Counted from the first letter of the stretch, positions 16,128 to 24,921 are shown. The stretch is 64,000 nucleotides of DNA from Actinobacteria bacterium HGW-Actinobacteria-4 (GCA_002841315.1 PHEW01000004.1:124001-188000), one strand, 5' to 3'. Program-made: numbers and translations. Notes: generated by a model not told the origin, from the sequence alone.

Positions 16128-16919
16128 ATGCATAGTGACGTCTCCGCCCGCCTTGAGATCACGGTTATCGAGCCAGCCAAGATCGTCTTCGCCATTGCGG
16201 CCGCTGAAGGGTTAGCCGCCCACGAGGGACTGAGCATCACGGTCGCCGGGTCCAAACTCGAACCCACGCTCCTGACCGATGCGCACGGCACCAGGCTGCA
16301 TGAGGTGCATGCACCCGCCGGTGCCATGGTGCTTGACTACCAAGCAACAGTCACTGAGGTGGGCCCGCCATCGCCGGTCAACTCGCTCGATCTGATCCGG
16401 TACATGCGACCCAGCAGGTATTGCGAGTCCGACACTCTCAGTCCCACGGCTCAAGCCGAGTTCGTGGGGCTTAGCGGTGTCGATCTGCTGGAAGCCGTCA
16501 GTTCCTGGGTCGGCACTCGGCTCGACTACATTCCCGGATCAAGCAGACCCACCGACGGCGCAGTGTCCACATTGCTGGCTCGCGAAGGCGTCTGCCGCGA
16601 CTACGCGCACTTGGTCATTGCGCTCCTGCGGGCAGCGGGAATCCCCGCACGTATGGCAGCCGCATACGCGCCGGGGCTCAAACCCATGGACTTCCACGCG
16701 GTCGCAGAAGCCTATGTTGACGGGGTTTGGAACGTCGTTGACGCGACAGTGCTCGCTCCCCGTCAGAACATGATTCGCATCGCGACGGGTCGCGACGCAG
16801 CAGATACCGCCTTCATGGATGTGTTGAGCGGTGTCGCCACCCTGGATGGCATGTGGGTGACAGCAGTGACTGACCAACTCGCGACAGATGACGTCCGCGA
16901 ACTCGTGCAGTTGGGGTAA
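16128..16919 (+). CDS. Transglutaminase-like (protease-type) family protein
   Basis: 263-residue protein with an N-terminal beta domain (about 1-95, as in the Bacterial transglutaminase-like N-terminal region) and a papain-like transglutaminase core. The triad is visible: Cys in REGVCRDYAHLVIALLRAAGIPAR, His in MDFHAVAEAYVDGVW and Asp in NVVDATVLAP. Such proteins may be peptidases or cross-linkers, often associated with cell-envelope or peptide metabolism; the substrate is not known. No signal peptide is seen, so it is probably cytoplasmic. It stands alone between the cyclase and the LacI regulator. Confidence 0.87.
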   Translation: MHSDVSARLEITVIEPAKIVFAIAAAEGLAAHEGLSITVAGSKLEPTLLTDAHGTRLHEVHAPAGAMVLDYQATVTEVGPPSPVNSLDLIRYMRPSRYCESDTLSPTAQAEFVGLSGVDLLEAVSSWVGTRLDYIPGSSRPTDGAVSTLLAREGVCRDYAHLVIALLRAAGIPARMAAAYAPGLKPMDFHAVAEAYVDGVWNVVDATVLAPRQNMIRIATGRDAADTAFMDVLSGVATLDGMWVTAVTDQLATDDVRELVQLG

Positions 16920-16945
16920 TCATCGAAACCCCGCGGAAGCCATGC

Positions 16946-16951
16946 CAGACT
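16946..16951 (+). promoter_or_regulatory. -10-like element of the LacI-family gene
   Basis: CAGACT lies 7 nt before the GTG at 16959; no ribosome site is evident. Confidence 0.35.
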
Positions 16952-16958
16952 TAGTCCC

Positions 16959-17972
16959 GTGAGCACAGCAGGAAGAAGCCGACCGACGCTTGACGAGGTT
17001 GCGCTCCTGGCAGGGACCTCGCGGGCCACCGTGTCACGTGTGGTGAATGGCTCTGACAGGGTACGTCCCGCGACTCGCGAGGCGATTCTCGCGGCGGTGC
17101 GAGAACTGGGGTACGTCCCCAATTTTGCTGCGCGTAGCCTCATGATCAACCGCACAGACACCTTTGGCTTCGTTGTGCCTGAGGCCCAAACGCGGGTGTT
17201 CTCCGACGACGCGTTCTTCGCTACGGTCATGCAAGGAGCCGGAGAGGAACTGGATCGAGCCAACAAGCAACTGCTCTTGATGCTCGCGCCCACAAGCACG
17301 AGTTACGAACGGATCGAGCGCTACGCCACCGGTGGTCACGTTGACGGCGTGATCATCGCTTCCATGCATGGTCCGGATCCACTCCTCAGGGCGCTCCTCG
17401 CCGCGCAGGTTCCGGTGGTGGCGAGCGGACGGCCGTTGTCGATGGACGGAGTTCCGTATGTCGATGTTGATCACCGCCGGGCCGTGCAGGAGGCGATGGA
17501 TCACTTCTACCGAACGGGAAGAGCGAACGTGGCGACCATTGCGGGACCGCAAGAGATGGTCGCAGGTGTGGAGCGGCTCGAAGGTTACCTGAACGCAGTG
17601 GCGGCGGCGGGTGCGGAGCCCCTGGTGGCGTACGGTGACTTCACTCGCGATTCCGGATATGCGGCGATGACGGAGATTCTGGGTTCGGGAAGGCCCGTCG
17701 ACGCACTCTTCGCGGCGTCGGATCTGATGGCCGACGGTGCGATCCGTGCACTGCGAAACGCAGGCCTGAGCGTTCCGAACGACGTCGCCGTGATTGGGTT
17801 CGATGACTCAGCGGTGGCTCGCTACAGTGACCCGCCACTGTCGACCATTCGCCAACCGCTCTATGAGATTGGGACCACGCTCGCACGCCAAATTCTTGCG
17901 ATCGCCAATGGTGATCAGATCGATCAAGCCGTGTTGTTGCATACCGAACTGGTGCTTCGCGAGTCGAGCTAG
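16959..17972 (+). CDS. LacI-family transcriptional regulator
   Basis: 337-residue sugar-type repressor. The helix-turn-helix is PTLDEVALLAGTSRATVSRVVNGSDRV with the hinge AARSLMINRTDTFGFVVPE. The rest is a periplasmic-binding-protein-like ligand domain, including the C-terminal signature DVAVIGFDDSAVARYSDPPLSTIRQP. No sugar transporter or catabolic gene is adjacent, so the target cannot be inferred. Its stop overlaps the end of the convergent helicase gene by 4 nt. Confidence 0.93.
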   Translation: MSTAGRSRPTLDEVALLAGTSRATVSRVVNGSDRVRPATREAILAAVRELGYVPNFAARSLMINRTDTFGFVVPEAQTRVFSDDAFFATVMQGAGEELDRANKQLLLMLAPTSTSYERIERYATGGHVDGVIIASMHGPDPLLRALLAAQVPVVASGRPLSMDGVPYVDVDHRRAVQEAMDHFYRTGRANVATIAGPQEMVAGVERLEGYLNAVAAAGAEPLVAYGDFTRDSGYAAMTEILGSGRPVDALFAASDLMADGAIRALRNAGLSVPNDVAVIGFDDSAVARYSDPPLSTIRQPLYEIGTTLARQILAIANGDQIDQAVLLHTELVLRESS

Positions 17973-19723
17973 GTCCGGGGGCGCCGCGATTCCCGGCTCT
18001 TGCCTGCGTTGGATGGCCCGCCATCGGGCCGCAAGTCGATCAACACGCCGCTGATGCGGGTGCTCGACAACTTCCGCAACACGCCGGGGGAGAGGTCAGC
18101 TGGCAGGTCAACCAGCGAGAACCCGGGATGAATCTTGATCGCACCGAAGTCCCCGCGTGTCAACCCGCCCTCGTTGGCAATCGCACCGACAATCTGCCGG
18201 GGCTCAACCTTGTGGCGCTTGCCCACGGCGATCCGATAGGTCGTCATCGGCCCGCTGGCAGCGCGCTTGCCGCCAGGCTTGCCCGGACGCTCGCGCGAGT
18301 CGCGGTCTGATCGAGACTTCCCGCTACCACCCGCAAACTCCTCACGCATGAAGCGCTCGTCTTCGGCGGACAGCAACAGAGGGCTGTCTCCCTGCGCCAC
18401 AACAGCGAGCGCGGCGGCGACGTCAACCTCGGGAACGTCGTGGTGCTCGACGTAGTGGCCAACGATGTCGCGGAACCGCTGAATCTCATCGGCGCGAGCC
18501 AACGCAGCCGTGATGGAGTCATCGAAGCGGGCCAGCCTGCTCGAGTTGACATCGTCCACACTCGGCAGGTGCATTTGCGTGAGCGGTTGGCGGGTGGCGC
18601 GCTCGATGGAAGCGAGCATGCGACGCTCGCGGGGGGTGACAAAGCTGATCGCATCACCGGTGCGCCCCGCGCGGCCGGTTCGTCCTACGCGGTGGATGTA
18701 GGACTCCGTGTCGATCGGGATGTCGAAGTTGACCACGTGACTGATGCGGTCCACGTCGAGCCCACGTGCGGCGACATCGGTCGCCACCAAGATGTCGAGC
18801 TTGCCGTCCTTCAGCTGAGCGATGGACCGTTCGCGCTGCACTTGGGCCACGTCTCCGCTGATGGCGGTCGCGGCGTAGCCACGGGCTCGGAGTTTCTCCG
18901 CGAGCGTCTCGGTCTCGTTCTTGGTGCGTGTGAACACGATCATGGCCTCGAAGTTCTCGACTTCGAGGATGCGCGTGAGGGCGTCAACCTTCTGCGGGTA
19001 GGAGACGATCAGGTACCGCTGGGTCAGGTTGACCGAGGTGGTGGTCTTCTGCTTGACCGTGATCTCCTCAGGGTTGCGCAGATACTTCGCTGACAGCCTG
19101 CGAATCTGGGCGGGCATGGTCGCGGAGAACAGCGCCACCTGTTTGTCGGCGGGGGTGGACGACAGGATGGTTTCGACATCCTCGGCGAATCCCATCTTCA
19201 ACATTTCGTCGGCCTCGTCGAGCACCAGGTACTTGAGCTCGGACAGGTCGAGAGTGCCCTTGTCGAGGTGGTCCATGATGCGTCCAGGCGTTCCCACGAC
19301 GACATGGACGCCACGGCGCAGTGCCGACAGCTGCACGCCGTACCCCTGGCCGCCGTAGACGGGAAGCACGTGCACGCCCTTGGTGTGAGACGAGTACCGC
19401 TCGAACGCCTCACAGACCTGCAATGCGAGCTCCCGGGTCGGGGCAAGGACAAGGGCCTGCGGCTGCTTCTGCGTACGGTCCAGCCGAGCGAGAATGGGTA
19501 GCGCGAAGGCAGCGGTCTTGCCGGTTCCCGTCTGGGCAAGGCCGATCACGTCGCGGCCTGCAAGGAGTGCGGGGATGGTGGCAGCCTGGATCGCAGATGG
19601 CGTCTCGTATCCCACGTCTTGGAGTGCCTTCAGCACCGGTCCCTCAAGCCCAAGGTCGGAAAAGGTGGTGGTGTGGGGCTCGTCGGCGGGCGCTGTGTTC
19701 GTATCAGAATCGGTGGGAGGCAT
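17969..19723 (-). CDS. DEAD-box ATP-dependent RNA helicase (DeaD/CsdA type)
   Basis: RNA-unwinding enzyme of 584 residues. The motifs in order are the Q-motif region FSDLGLEGPVLKAL with IQAATIP, AQTGTGKT, PTRELALQV, GTPGRIMDHL, DEAD(EM), SAT, and HRVGRTGRAGRTG. After the two RecA domains comes a DbpA-like RNA-binding domain (MTTYRIAVGKRHKVEPRQIVGAIANEGGL...) and a basic tail. It probably acts in ribosome assembly or mRNA decay, often under cold stress. The ATG at 19723 is chosen because TACCGT lies 6 nt before it; a TTG at 19744 is the alternative. It converges with and overlaps the LacI gene by 4 nt. Confidence 0.94.
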   Translation of the reverse strand: MPPTDSDTNTAPADEPHTTTFSDLGLEGPVLKALQDVGYETPSAIQAATIPALLAGRDVIGLAQTGTGKTAAFALPILARLDRTQKQPQALVLAPTRELALQVCEAFERYSSHTKGVHVLPVYGGQGYGVQLSALRRGVHVVVGTPGRIMDHLDKGTLDLSELKYLVLDEADEMLKMGFAEDVETILSSTPADKQVALFSATMPAQIRRLSAKYLRNPEEITVKQKTTTSVNLTQRYLIVSYPQKVDALTRILEVENFEAMIVFTRTKNETETLAEKLRARGYAATAISGDVAQVQRERSIAQLKDGKLDILVATDVAARGLDVDRISHVVNFDIPIDTESYIHRVGRTGRAGRTGDAISFVTPRERRMLASIERATRQPLTQMHLPSVDDVNSSRLARFDDSITAALARADEIQRFRDIVGHYVEHHDVPEVDVAAALAVVAQGDSPLLLSAEDERFMREEFAGGSGKSRSDRDSRERPGKPGGKRAASGPMTTYRIAVGKRHKVEPRQIVGAIANEGGLTRGDFGAIKIHPGFSLVDLPADLSPGVLRKLSSTRISGVLIDLRPDGGPSNAGKSRESRRPRT

Positions 19724-19729
19724 AGTTAT

Positions 19730-19735
19730 ACGGTA
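19730..19735 (-). promoter_or_regulatory. -10 element of the DEAD-box helicase gene
   Basis: TACCGT on the minus strand, 6 nt before the ATG at 19723. Confidence 0.45.
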
Positions 19736-19753
19736 GTCGCTCAACGCTGGGCG

Positions 19754-20401
19754 CTAGTGCTGAAGACCCTCGACAACGCCGTCGATGTAGGTGCGGACGT
19801 CAGCCATCAACTGTTCATTGATGCCGTGGGTGAGCCCAGGATAGACGTGTTCGTGGACCGTGGCGTGTTCCTCGAACCACTGCGCAGTTCGCCGAACGAG
19901 TGCTCCGGCAACCACGGGGTCTGCGTCTCCCCGACACCACAACACCTCAGGGCGATCAGCCGCAACATCAAGGTCCGCTGCTTGGACGGCGCTCGTGGTG
20001 AACCCCGCAAGCACCACGGCTCCAGCGACGCGCATGGGGCGGGTCCGCAGGAGTTGGAGGGCCATGAAGCCTCCTTGGGAGAAGCCCACCGGAATGAGTG
20101 GGGCGCCAGCGGGCACCGTCGCGCCAATCCACTCCCATAGCGCGGCGGTGGCATCAGCGACGGGCTCCGGAGCGGGGTCGCCTTCAAGATCCACAAGGGG
20201 GAACCATGCGGCCGCTCCGTAGCCCATGTCAATCGGAGCGCGCGGCGATGCCCAAGGGATACCGGGCGGGAGCATCGGCGCCAATCCGGCGAGGTCATGC
20301 TCGTGGGAGCCGTAACCATGGAGAAGCAGCAGGACGGGCTCGGTTGAGGAGTCTTCAGGGCTGGGCCAGTTGGACGAGCACACCGATTGAAGGGAAGGCA
20401 T
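19754..20401 (-). CDS. Phospholipase/carboxylesterase-type alpha/beta hydrolase
   Basis: 215-residue cytoplasmic serine hydrolase of the PF02230 type. It has the oxyanion region LLLLHGYGSHEHDL, the nucleophile elbow GFSQGG, the acid in WCRGDADPVV and the His in YPGLTHGIN, so the catalytic triad is complete. These enzymes act on short-chain esters or lysophospholipids; the substrate is not determined. The ATG at 20401 has GATACT 6 nt upstream, while a longer frame to 20482 would start inside the divergent promoter region. It diverges from the small gene at 20474. Confidence 0.9.
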   Translation of the reverse strand: MPSLQSVCSSNWPSPEDSSTEPVLLLLHGYGSHEHDLAGLAPMLPPGIPWASPRAPIDMGYGAAAWFPLVDLEGDPAPEPVADATAALWEWIGATVPAGAPLIPVGFSQGGFMALQLLRTRPMRVAGAVVLAGFTTSAVQAADLDVAADRPEVLWCRGDADPVVAGALVRRTAQWFEEHATVHEHVYPGLTHGINEQLMADVRTYIDGVVEGLQH

Positions 20402-20407
20402 GTGCCA

Positions 20408-20413
20408 AGTATC
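20408..20413 (-). promoter_or_regulatory. -10-like element of the carboxylesterase gene
   Basis: GATACT on the minus strand, 6 nt before the ATG at 20401. Confidence 0.38.
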
Positions 20414-20473
20414 CCGCGAACGGGCCGGTGCCTCCCGACTGTCGCGCCTAGACTGCTCCCAGAGAGGAGCATC

Positions 20474-20704
20474 ATGACTCACGACGGCACGGAATCAGAA
20501 CTCACGAAGGCGCGCGCGGAGGGTGCTACCCGAGAGCGCGAGCGCATTGTGGCGTACCTCGCGTTCCATGAGGCGAGCGCGTTGGACAAGGCCAGCAGTG
20601 CGGATAATGATGCTTCACGCGCGTACCAAACCACCATTGCGAAAGCGATGACCGCCATGCGGGAAGCCATCGCGGGGGAGTTCCACTGGAAGGCTGGACT
20701 CTAG
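20474..20704 (+). CDS. Small hypothetical helical protein
   Basis: I do not recognise this 76-residue protein. It is polar and almost certainly helical (THDGTESELTKARAEGATRE through AKAMTAMREAIAGEF), without Cys or membrane segments. GAGAGGAG before the ATG and TAGACT at 20449-20454 give a normal leadered expression signal, which supports a real gene. It ends 4 nt before the stop of the convergent SDR fusion gene. No function can be inferred from neighbours. Confidence 0.72.
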   Translation: MTHDGTESELTKARAEGATRERERIVAYLAFHEASALDKASSADNDASRAYQTTIAKAMTAMREAIAGEFHWKAGL

Positions 20705-20708
20705 GCTG

Positions 20709-22265
20709 CTACCAGGTGGAGGGCTGGTAGTCCTTGAGGAAAACGCCGAACACGTCTTCGCCGGCCTCGCCGCGCACAATGGGGTCGTAGACGCGTGCTG
20801 CACCATCCACCAGATCCAACGGAGCATGAAAGCCTTCAGCGGCCAGCCGTACCTTGGTGGGATGGGGACGTTCGTCGGTGATCCACCCAGTGTCGACGCT
20901 GGTCATGAGAATCTGGTCAGTCTCAAAGAGTTCACGGGCGCTGGTGCGGGTCAACATGTTCACCGCGGCCTTGGCCATGTTGGTATGGGGGTGCCCTGGC
21001 CCCTTGTAGCCGCGCCCGAACACACCTTCCATCGCGGAGACATTGACGACGTAACTACGGCCCCTTCCGTCCGCAGATGCACGAGCAGCGGCCGCCAATT
21101 GCGGGCGTAGCCTACTGACCAGAATGAACGGTGCGGTCTCGTTGCACAGCTGCACCTCGAGCATCTCGAGCGCGTCGACTTCGCCCACGGCCTGAACCCA
21201 GCTGTTGGAATCGTGCAGATCGGGGACCAAACCACCGGCGTCGATCGCCGTTCCATCCGCGTGCTTGGCGAGCGAGGACGATCCTGGGGCGAGCGCCATG
21301 GTGGTGAGAATCTGCGCATTGCGTGCCGCAACATCGGCCGATGCCGGGGTTGGCTTGGTTTCGTGCATACCGGTCTCCGCGTGATGGGCGGAGGCAAGCA
21401 ACGGGTGAACCACCACGGATGCGGCCAATGCATGCGGGTGAACGTCGCTGGTGCGGCCCAGAGTGAGCAAGGTGGGACCGCGTCCTTCCTCCCACAGGCC
21501 GGGATTGATCGGCACCGATTCAGCGTCCGCGAGGGGGCCGTAGGCGCCAGGGGAGCGGCGCACCGTCTGCGCGGCGTTGTTGATGAGGATGTCGAGTGGG
21601 CCCTGCGCTGCAACGGAGTCAGCAAGTGCCACCACCTGCGCGGGGTCTCGCAGGTCGATGCCTACCACGTGGAGGCGGTGGAGCCAGTCGGCGGCGTCCG
21701 GCATCGACGCGAACCTTCGTACCGCGTCACGAGGAAAGCGCGTAGTAATGGTGGTGTGAGCGCCATCGCGAAGAAGCCGCAAGGCGATGTGCATCCCGAT
21801 CTTGGCGCGGCCACCCGTGAGTAACGCCCGCTTGCCGGAGAGGTCCGTGCGAGCTTCGCGCTTGGCATGGCTGAACAGCGCGCACTCGGGGCACAACTGG
21901 TGGTAGAACCGGTCTACCCGAGTGTAGTGCTGCTTGCAGATGTAGCACGCGCGCGACTTCATGAGGGAACCGGCGCTGGTTGACTCCGCCGATGCCGTGA
22001 GGGTTAACCCGCGGGTTTCGTCGTCGATCCGATCAGGCGCGCCGGTCGCGGTTGCGGCAACCACGGCACGGTCATGTTCCTGCACGGCTGCTCGCTTGAC
22101 GGTGCGCCGATGCTGCTTCACTGCCTTGAACATGCGTGCCGTTGCTTGGCGCACGCGCGTGAAGTCGGGGTTGTCTTCGTCAACGTCGGCCATTGCGGCG
22201 AGCACGCGCAACGTGGTCGCGATGTCTTCCTGGCTAGGAGGCTCGTTGGCGGAGGTATGGGGCAC
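20709..22265 (-). CDS. SDR-family protein with N-terminal zinc-knuckle-like module
   Basis: 518-residue fusion. About residues 1-100 are helical and polar, then a four-Cys module CYICKQHYTRVDRFYHQLCPEC (two CxxC pairs, residues about 110-131) precedes a Rossmann domain. The nucleotide loop reads TGGRAKIGMHIALRLLRDG, not the standard TGxxxGIG. The catalytic region keeps Ser (VVNVSAMEGVF) but where YxxxK is expected it has TNMAK, so the Tyr is Thr; a Tyr lies 9 residues earlier in GRGYKGPGH. This points to a distinct SDR subfamily of unknown reaction. The GTG at 22265 has TAGGCT 7 nt upstream; an ATG at 22331 is less likely. Confidence 0.8.
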   Translation of the reverse strand: MPHTSANEPPSQEDIATTLRVLAAMADVDEDNPDFTRVRQATARMFKAVKQHRRTVKRAAVQEHDRAVVAATATGAPDRIDDETRGLTLTASAESTSAGSLMKSRACYICKQHYTRVDRFYHQLCPECALFSHAKREARTDLSGKRALLTGGRAKIGMHIALRLLRDGAHTTITTRFPRDAVRRFASMPDAADWLHRLHVVGIDLRDPAQVVALADSVAAQGPLDILINNAAQTVRRSPGAYGPLADAESVPINPGLWEEGRGPTLLTLGRTSDVHPHALAASVVVHPLLASAHHAETGMHETKPTPASADVAARNAQILTTMALAPGSSSLAKHADGTAIDAGGLVPDLHDSNSWVQAVGEVDALEMLEVQLCNETAPFILVSRLRPQLAAAARASADGRGRSYVVNVSAMEGVFGRGYKGPGHPHTNMAKAAVNMLTRTSARELFETDQILMTSVDTGWITDERPHPTKVRLAAEGFHAPLDLVDGAARVYDPIVRGEAGEDVFGVFLKDYQPSTW

Positions 22266-22272
22266 GCCGGTA

Positions 22273-22278
22273 AGCCTA
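22273..22278 (-). promoter_or_regulatory. -10 element of the zinc-knuckle SDR gene
   Basis: TAGGCT on the minus strand, 7 nt before the GTG at 22265. Confidence 0.5.
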
Positions 22279-22328
22279 CCTAGTGGTGAGCGCCGTGGAC
22301 TCGATGTGTCTGACGCGATGCCATGCGG

Positions 22329-22334
22329 CACACT
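22329..22334 (+). promoter_or_regulatory. -10-like element of the EI24 gene
   Basis: CACACT lies 6 nt before the ATG at 22341 and there is no ribosome site. Confidence 0.35.
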
Positions 22335-22340
22335 GGACGC

Positions 22341-23132
22341 ATGAGGCGAGCCGGCGGGATTCGAGACTTCTTCGCAGGGGCAGGGCTGTTCTGGAGGGGC
22401 GTACGCCTATGGTCCAAGAGTCCGCAGCTCATGCTCATGGGGCTCGTTCCCGGATTGGTTGCCGCGCTGGTCTTTGGTGCCGTGCTGGTCGTCATGATCA
22501 TCAACCTGCGAGGTATTGCTGGATGGATCATCGACGTCGCCGTGACTCGCGACACCAACCCGATGGTCGAACTCGCGGAGGTGTTCGTGGCCTTCGCCCT
22601 GTTCTTTGGCACGATTCTCGCGGTGATCTATACCTTTGCGACGGTGACACTGTTGATTGGTACCCCGTTCTTTGAGCGCATCAGTCAGCGGGTGGATAGC
22701 GCGCTAGGCGTGCCTGCGAGCTTTGCCGGTGCAGGCCAGGGCAACTCGATCTGGAAGGGCGTCAAGGAATCGCTGCGCAGGCTCCTGCTGGTCGCACCGG
22801 TGGGCCTGCTGGTTTTCGTGGTGGGCCTGCTGCCGCTGGTTGGGACGGTCATCGCCTTCACTTTGGGTGCGATGTTCGGGGGCTGGTTCCTTGCGCTCGA
22901 ACTCACCGAGTACCCCTTGGCTCGCCGGGGCTTGCCATCGCTTGCTCAGCGCCGAGCCATCCTTGGTCACTCCCGCGCACTCTCGGTGGGCTTTGGCGCC
23001 ATGGTCTTTGTCGTATTCCTCATCCCGGGCGGTGCCGTGCTGGTCATGCCCGCGGCTGTTGCCGGCGGCACCTTGCTTGCCAGGCGCGTGAGCGGGGAGC
23101 CCGTGACTACCGCCGCCCGAACGCCTCGTTGA
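22341..23132 (+). CDS. EI24/CysZ-like integral membrane protein
   Basis: 263-residue membrane protein with the EI24 (PF07264) layout: an N-terminal amphipathic segment FFAGAGLFWRGVRLWSKSPQLM, two long helices (LVPGLVAALVFGAVLVVMIIN and VFVAFALFFGTILAVIYTFAT), a middle cytoplasmic loop with the family feature TPFFERISQRVD, and two further helices. CysZ, the best studied relative, transports sulfate; transport by this protein is only an inference, since no cysteine genes are near. The start at 22341 is supported by a -10-like box, and an in-frame ATG at 22323 is the alternative. The 3' end overlaps the convergent monooxygenase by 26 nt. Confidence 0.86.
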   Translation: MRRAGGIRDFFAGAGLFWRGVRLWSKSPQLMLMGLVPGLVAALVFGAVLVVMIINLRGIAGWIIDVAVTRDTNPMVELAEVFVAFALFFGTILAVIYTFATVTLLIGTPFFERISQRVDSALGVPASFAGAGQGNSIWKGVKESLRRLLLVAPVGLLVFVVGLLPLVGTVIAFTLGAMFGGWFLALELTEYPLARRGLPSLAQRRAILGHSRALSVGFGAMVFVVFLIPGGAVLVMPAAVAGGTLLARRVSGEPVTTAARTPR

Positions 23133-24144
23133 CCTGAGGCAGCACGTCACTTCCGATGAGTTCGATCGCCTTCATCACGTGTGAGTGAGGAACCCCCGAC
23201 CAGTCCATATGAAGCGCGTAGCGGTCCGCTCCCGTCAGGGTGCCCACGGAGATGAGCCGGTCCGCAATCTCGTTTGGACTGCCAGCGAAGATCATCTGCG
23301 CGCCGTCCGCGAAGTGGTCAAAGTCCGCGCGGCCCGGCACCGACCAGCCTCGAGCTGACGCCCCATACTTCATCATCTGATGCCAATACGGGAAGTAGAT
23401 GTCCTTGGCGTCCTGCGAGCGCTCCGCAATCAGCCCAATTCCGCTCATGGTGACGTGCTGCGCGGATGCGTCGTGCCCCGAGGCTTCCGACGATCTCCGG
23501 TATAGCTCGACCAGAGGCGCGAACCGCTCGGGGGCTCCGCCGATGATGGCGTAGACCACAGGAAGGCCCAACGCCCCGGCCCGAACAGACGATTGTGGAT
23601 TGCCGCCGGTGCCCACTGAGATACGGAGTTTGTCTCCGTAGGGGCGGGGGAGAACCTCCACGTTGTCGAGCGCGGTCCGGAACTTGCCGTCCCAGGTCAC
23701 GGGGTTGGTCTCGTTAAGCGTCATCAGGAGGCGGAGCTTCTCGTCGTAGAGCTCGTCATAGTCGCCCAGCGATGCGCCAAAGAGCGGGTAGCTCTCGGTG
23801 AAGGAACCGCGTCCGGCCATGATCTCGGCGCGTCCGGCGCTGAGTTGATCGATGGTGGTGAACTGCTGGAACAAGCGGACCGGGTCCTCAGTGGACAGCA
23901 CCGTAACTGCGGTTGCAAGCGTGATGTCCTTGGTGATGCTGGCTGCTGCGGCAAGCACCGTCCCTGGATTCGAGATCGCGTACATGTCGATGTGGTGCTC
24001 GCCCAGCCCGTAGAAGCCAAGGCCGACATCGTCGGCGAGTTTGATCCGTTCGAGCTGCTCTTTGAGCACTTCATGCACGCTCTGGCGCTCGCCCGTTGCG
24101 GTGTCGAGGCGTCGATCGCCAAAGCTCAGCAGGCCGAGTTCCAT
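23107..24144 (-). CDS. LLM-class flavin-dependent oxidoreductase
   Basis: Luciferase-like TIM-barrel monooxygenase of 345 residues (MELGLLSFGDR..., GLGEHHIDMYAISNPGTVLAAAASIT, LSAGRAEIMAGRGSFTESYPLFG). The family uses FMNH2 or F420 supplied by a separate reductase. The divergent neighbour at 24217 resembles F420-dependent NADP reductase, so the two could work together, but this is inference. The weak AAGGGA lies about 10 nt before the ATG. Substrate unknown. Confidence 0.9.
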   Translation of the reverse strand: MELGLLSFGDRRLDTATGERQSVHEVLKEQLERIKLADDVGLGFYGLGEHHIDMYAISNPGTVLAAAASITKDITLATAVTVLSTEDPVRLFQQFTTIDQLSAGRAEIMAGRGSFTESYPLFGASLGDYDELYDEKLRLLMTLNETNPVTWDGKFRTALDNVEVLPRPYGDKLRISVGTGGNPQSSVRAGALGLPVVYAIIGGAPERFAPLVELYRRSSEASGHDASAQHVTMSGIGLIAERSQDAKDIYFPYWHQMMKYGASARGWSVPGRADFDHFADGAQMIFAGSPNEIADRLISVGTLTGADRYALHMDWSGVPHSHVMKAIELIGSDVLPQVNEAFGRR

Positions 24145-24210
24145 AGTCGTAGAGTCCCTTCATTGCGAGCATCGAGGGTGGGGAATGCTCTGTTGCAGAG
24201 TATCGTTGTA

Positions 24211-24224
24211 GTTGACATGTCAAC
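24211..24224. promoter_or_regulatory. 14-bp palindrome spanning the start codon of the NAD(P)-binding gene
   Basis: GTTGACATGTCAAC is perfectly self-complementary and its centre is the ATG at 24217. A TATCGT at 24201-24206 could be the -10, putting the palindrome at about +1, a classical repressor position. The MarR-family gene at the end of this transcription unit (24918) is a candidate ligand-responsive binder, though its own promoter has a different palindrome. Confidence 0.55.
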
Positions 24225-24921
24225 AAATGCTTCGGTTGAGTATTCCCGCGCCCCGTACGCTGCGCCTGCCCACCCACGCGATGTCAGCACCATCGCGATC
24301 CTTGGCGCGGGCCGAGTTGGCACTGCGTTGGCTCGCGGACTCGTCGAAGCAGGATTTGACGTTCGTGTTGCCGGGCCCGGCAATCCCGACCAGATCAGCC
24401 TGATTGTTGAGGTCGTGGCGCCCGGGGCGCAAGCGCTGAGCGCCGCTGATGCTGTCGCGGGTGCTGACCTTGTCATCGTCGCAGTGCCGTTGCACAAGAT
24501 CGCTACCGTTGATCCAAGCTTGCTCAACGGCACGTTGGTGGTTGACGTGATGAACTACTGGGAGCCGATCGACGGTCACATTCCCCGGTTCGCCGAGGCG
24601 CCGGAGGGGACTAGCGCCATCGTGGCCCGAATGTTCCCCGGTGCTCAGGTGGTGAAGACGCTGAACCACATCGGCTATCACGACATCGAATCCGACCGCC
24701 GTGAGCCCGGTGACGTGGGGCGTCGAGCGCTCGCAGTGGCGAGCGACCACGCGGAGGCCGCCGCGACGGTGATGATGGTGATCGACAAGCTTGGGTTCGA
24801 CCCCATCTATGCGGGAGACCTGGCAGACGGGGTGGTTCTCGAGGCGGGCGGCGGCGTCTTCGGAGTGCGGTTGGACCGCGACGGATTCGTGGGGCTCCTG
24901 GACGAAGGACGGGCGCGCTAG
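24217..24921 (+). CDS. NAD(P)-binding protein, F420-dependent NADP oxidoreductase-like
   Basis: 234-residue Rossmann protein with GAGRVGTALARGLVEAGFDVRVAG near residue 30 and the F420-oxidoreductase/ketopantoate-reductase-like body (ADLVIVAVPLHKI, VVDVMNYWEPIDG, VVKTLNHIGYHDIE). It probably transfers hydride between NADPH and F420 or a related acceptor. The ending is short of the usual C-terminal helices. Its stop overlaps the convergent MarR gene by 4 nt, and the divergent LLM oxidoreductase is 72 nt upstream. There is no Shine-Dalgarno. Confidence 0.8.
   Translation: MSTNASVEYSRAPYAAPAHPRDVSTIAILGAGRVGTALARGLVEAGFDVRVAGPGNPDQISLIVEVVAPGAQALSAADAVAGADLVIVAVPLHKIATVDPSLLNGTLVVDVMNYWEPIDGHIPRFAEAPEGTSAIVARMFPGAQVVKTLNHIGYHDIESDRREPGDVGRRALAVASDHAEAAATVMMVIDKLGFDPIYAGDLADGVVLEAGGGVFGVRLDRDGFVGLLDEGRAR

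Noticed and set aside
23845-24216. N-terminal extension of the NAD(P)-binding gene at 24217
   Set aside because: The open frame upstream overlaps the divergent LLM oxidoreductase; the protein pattern begins after 24217.
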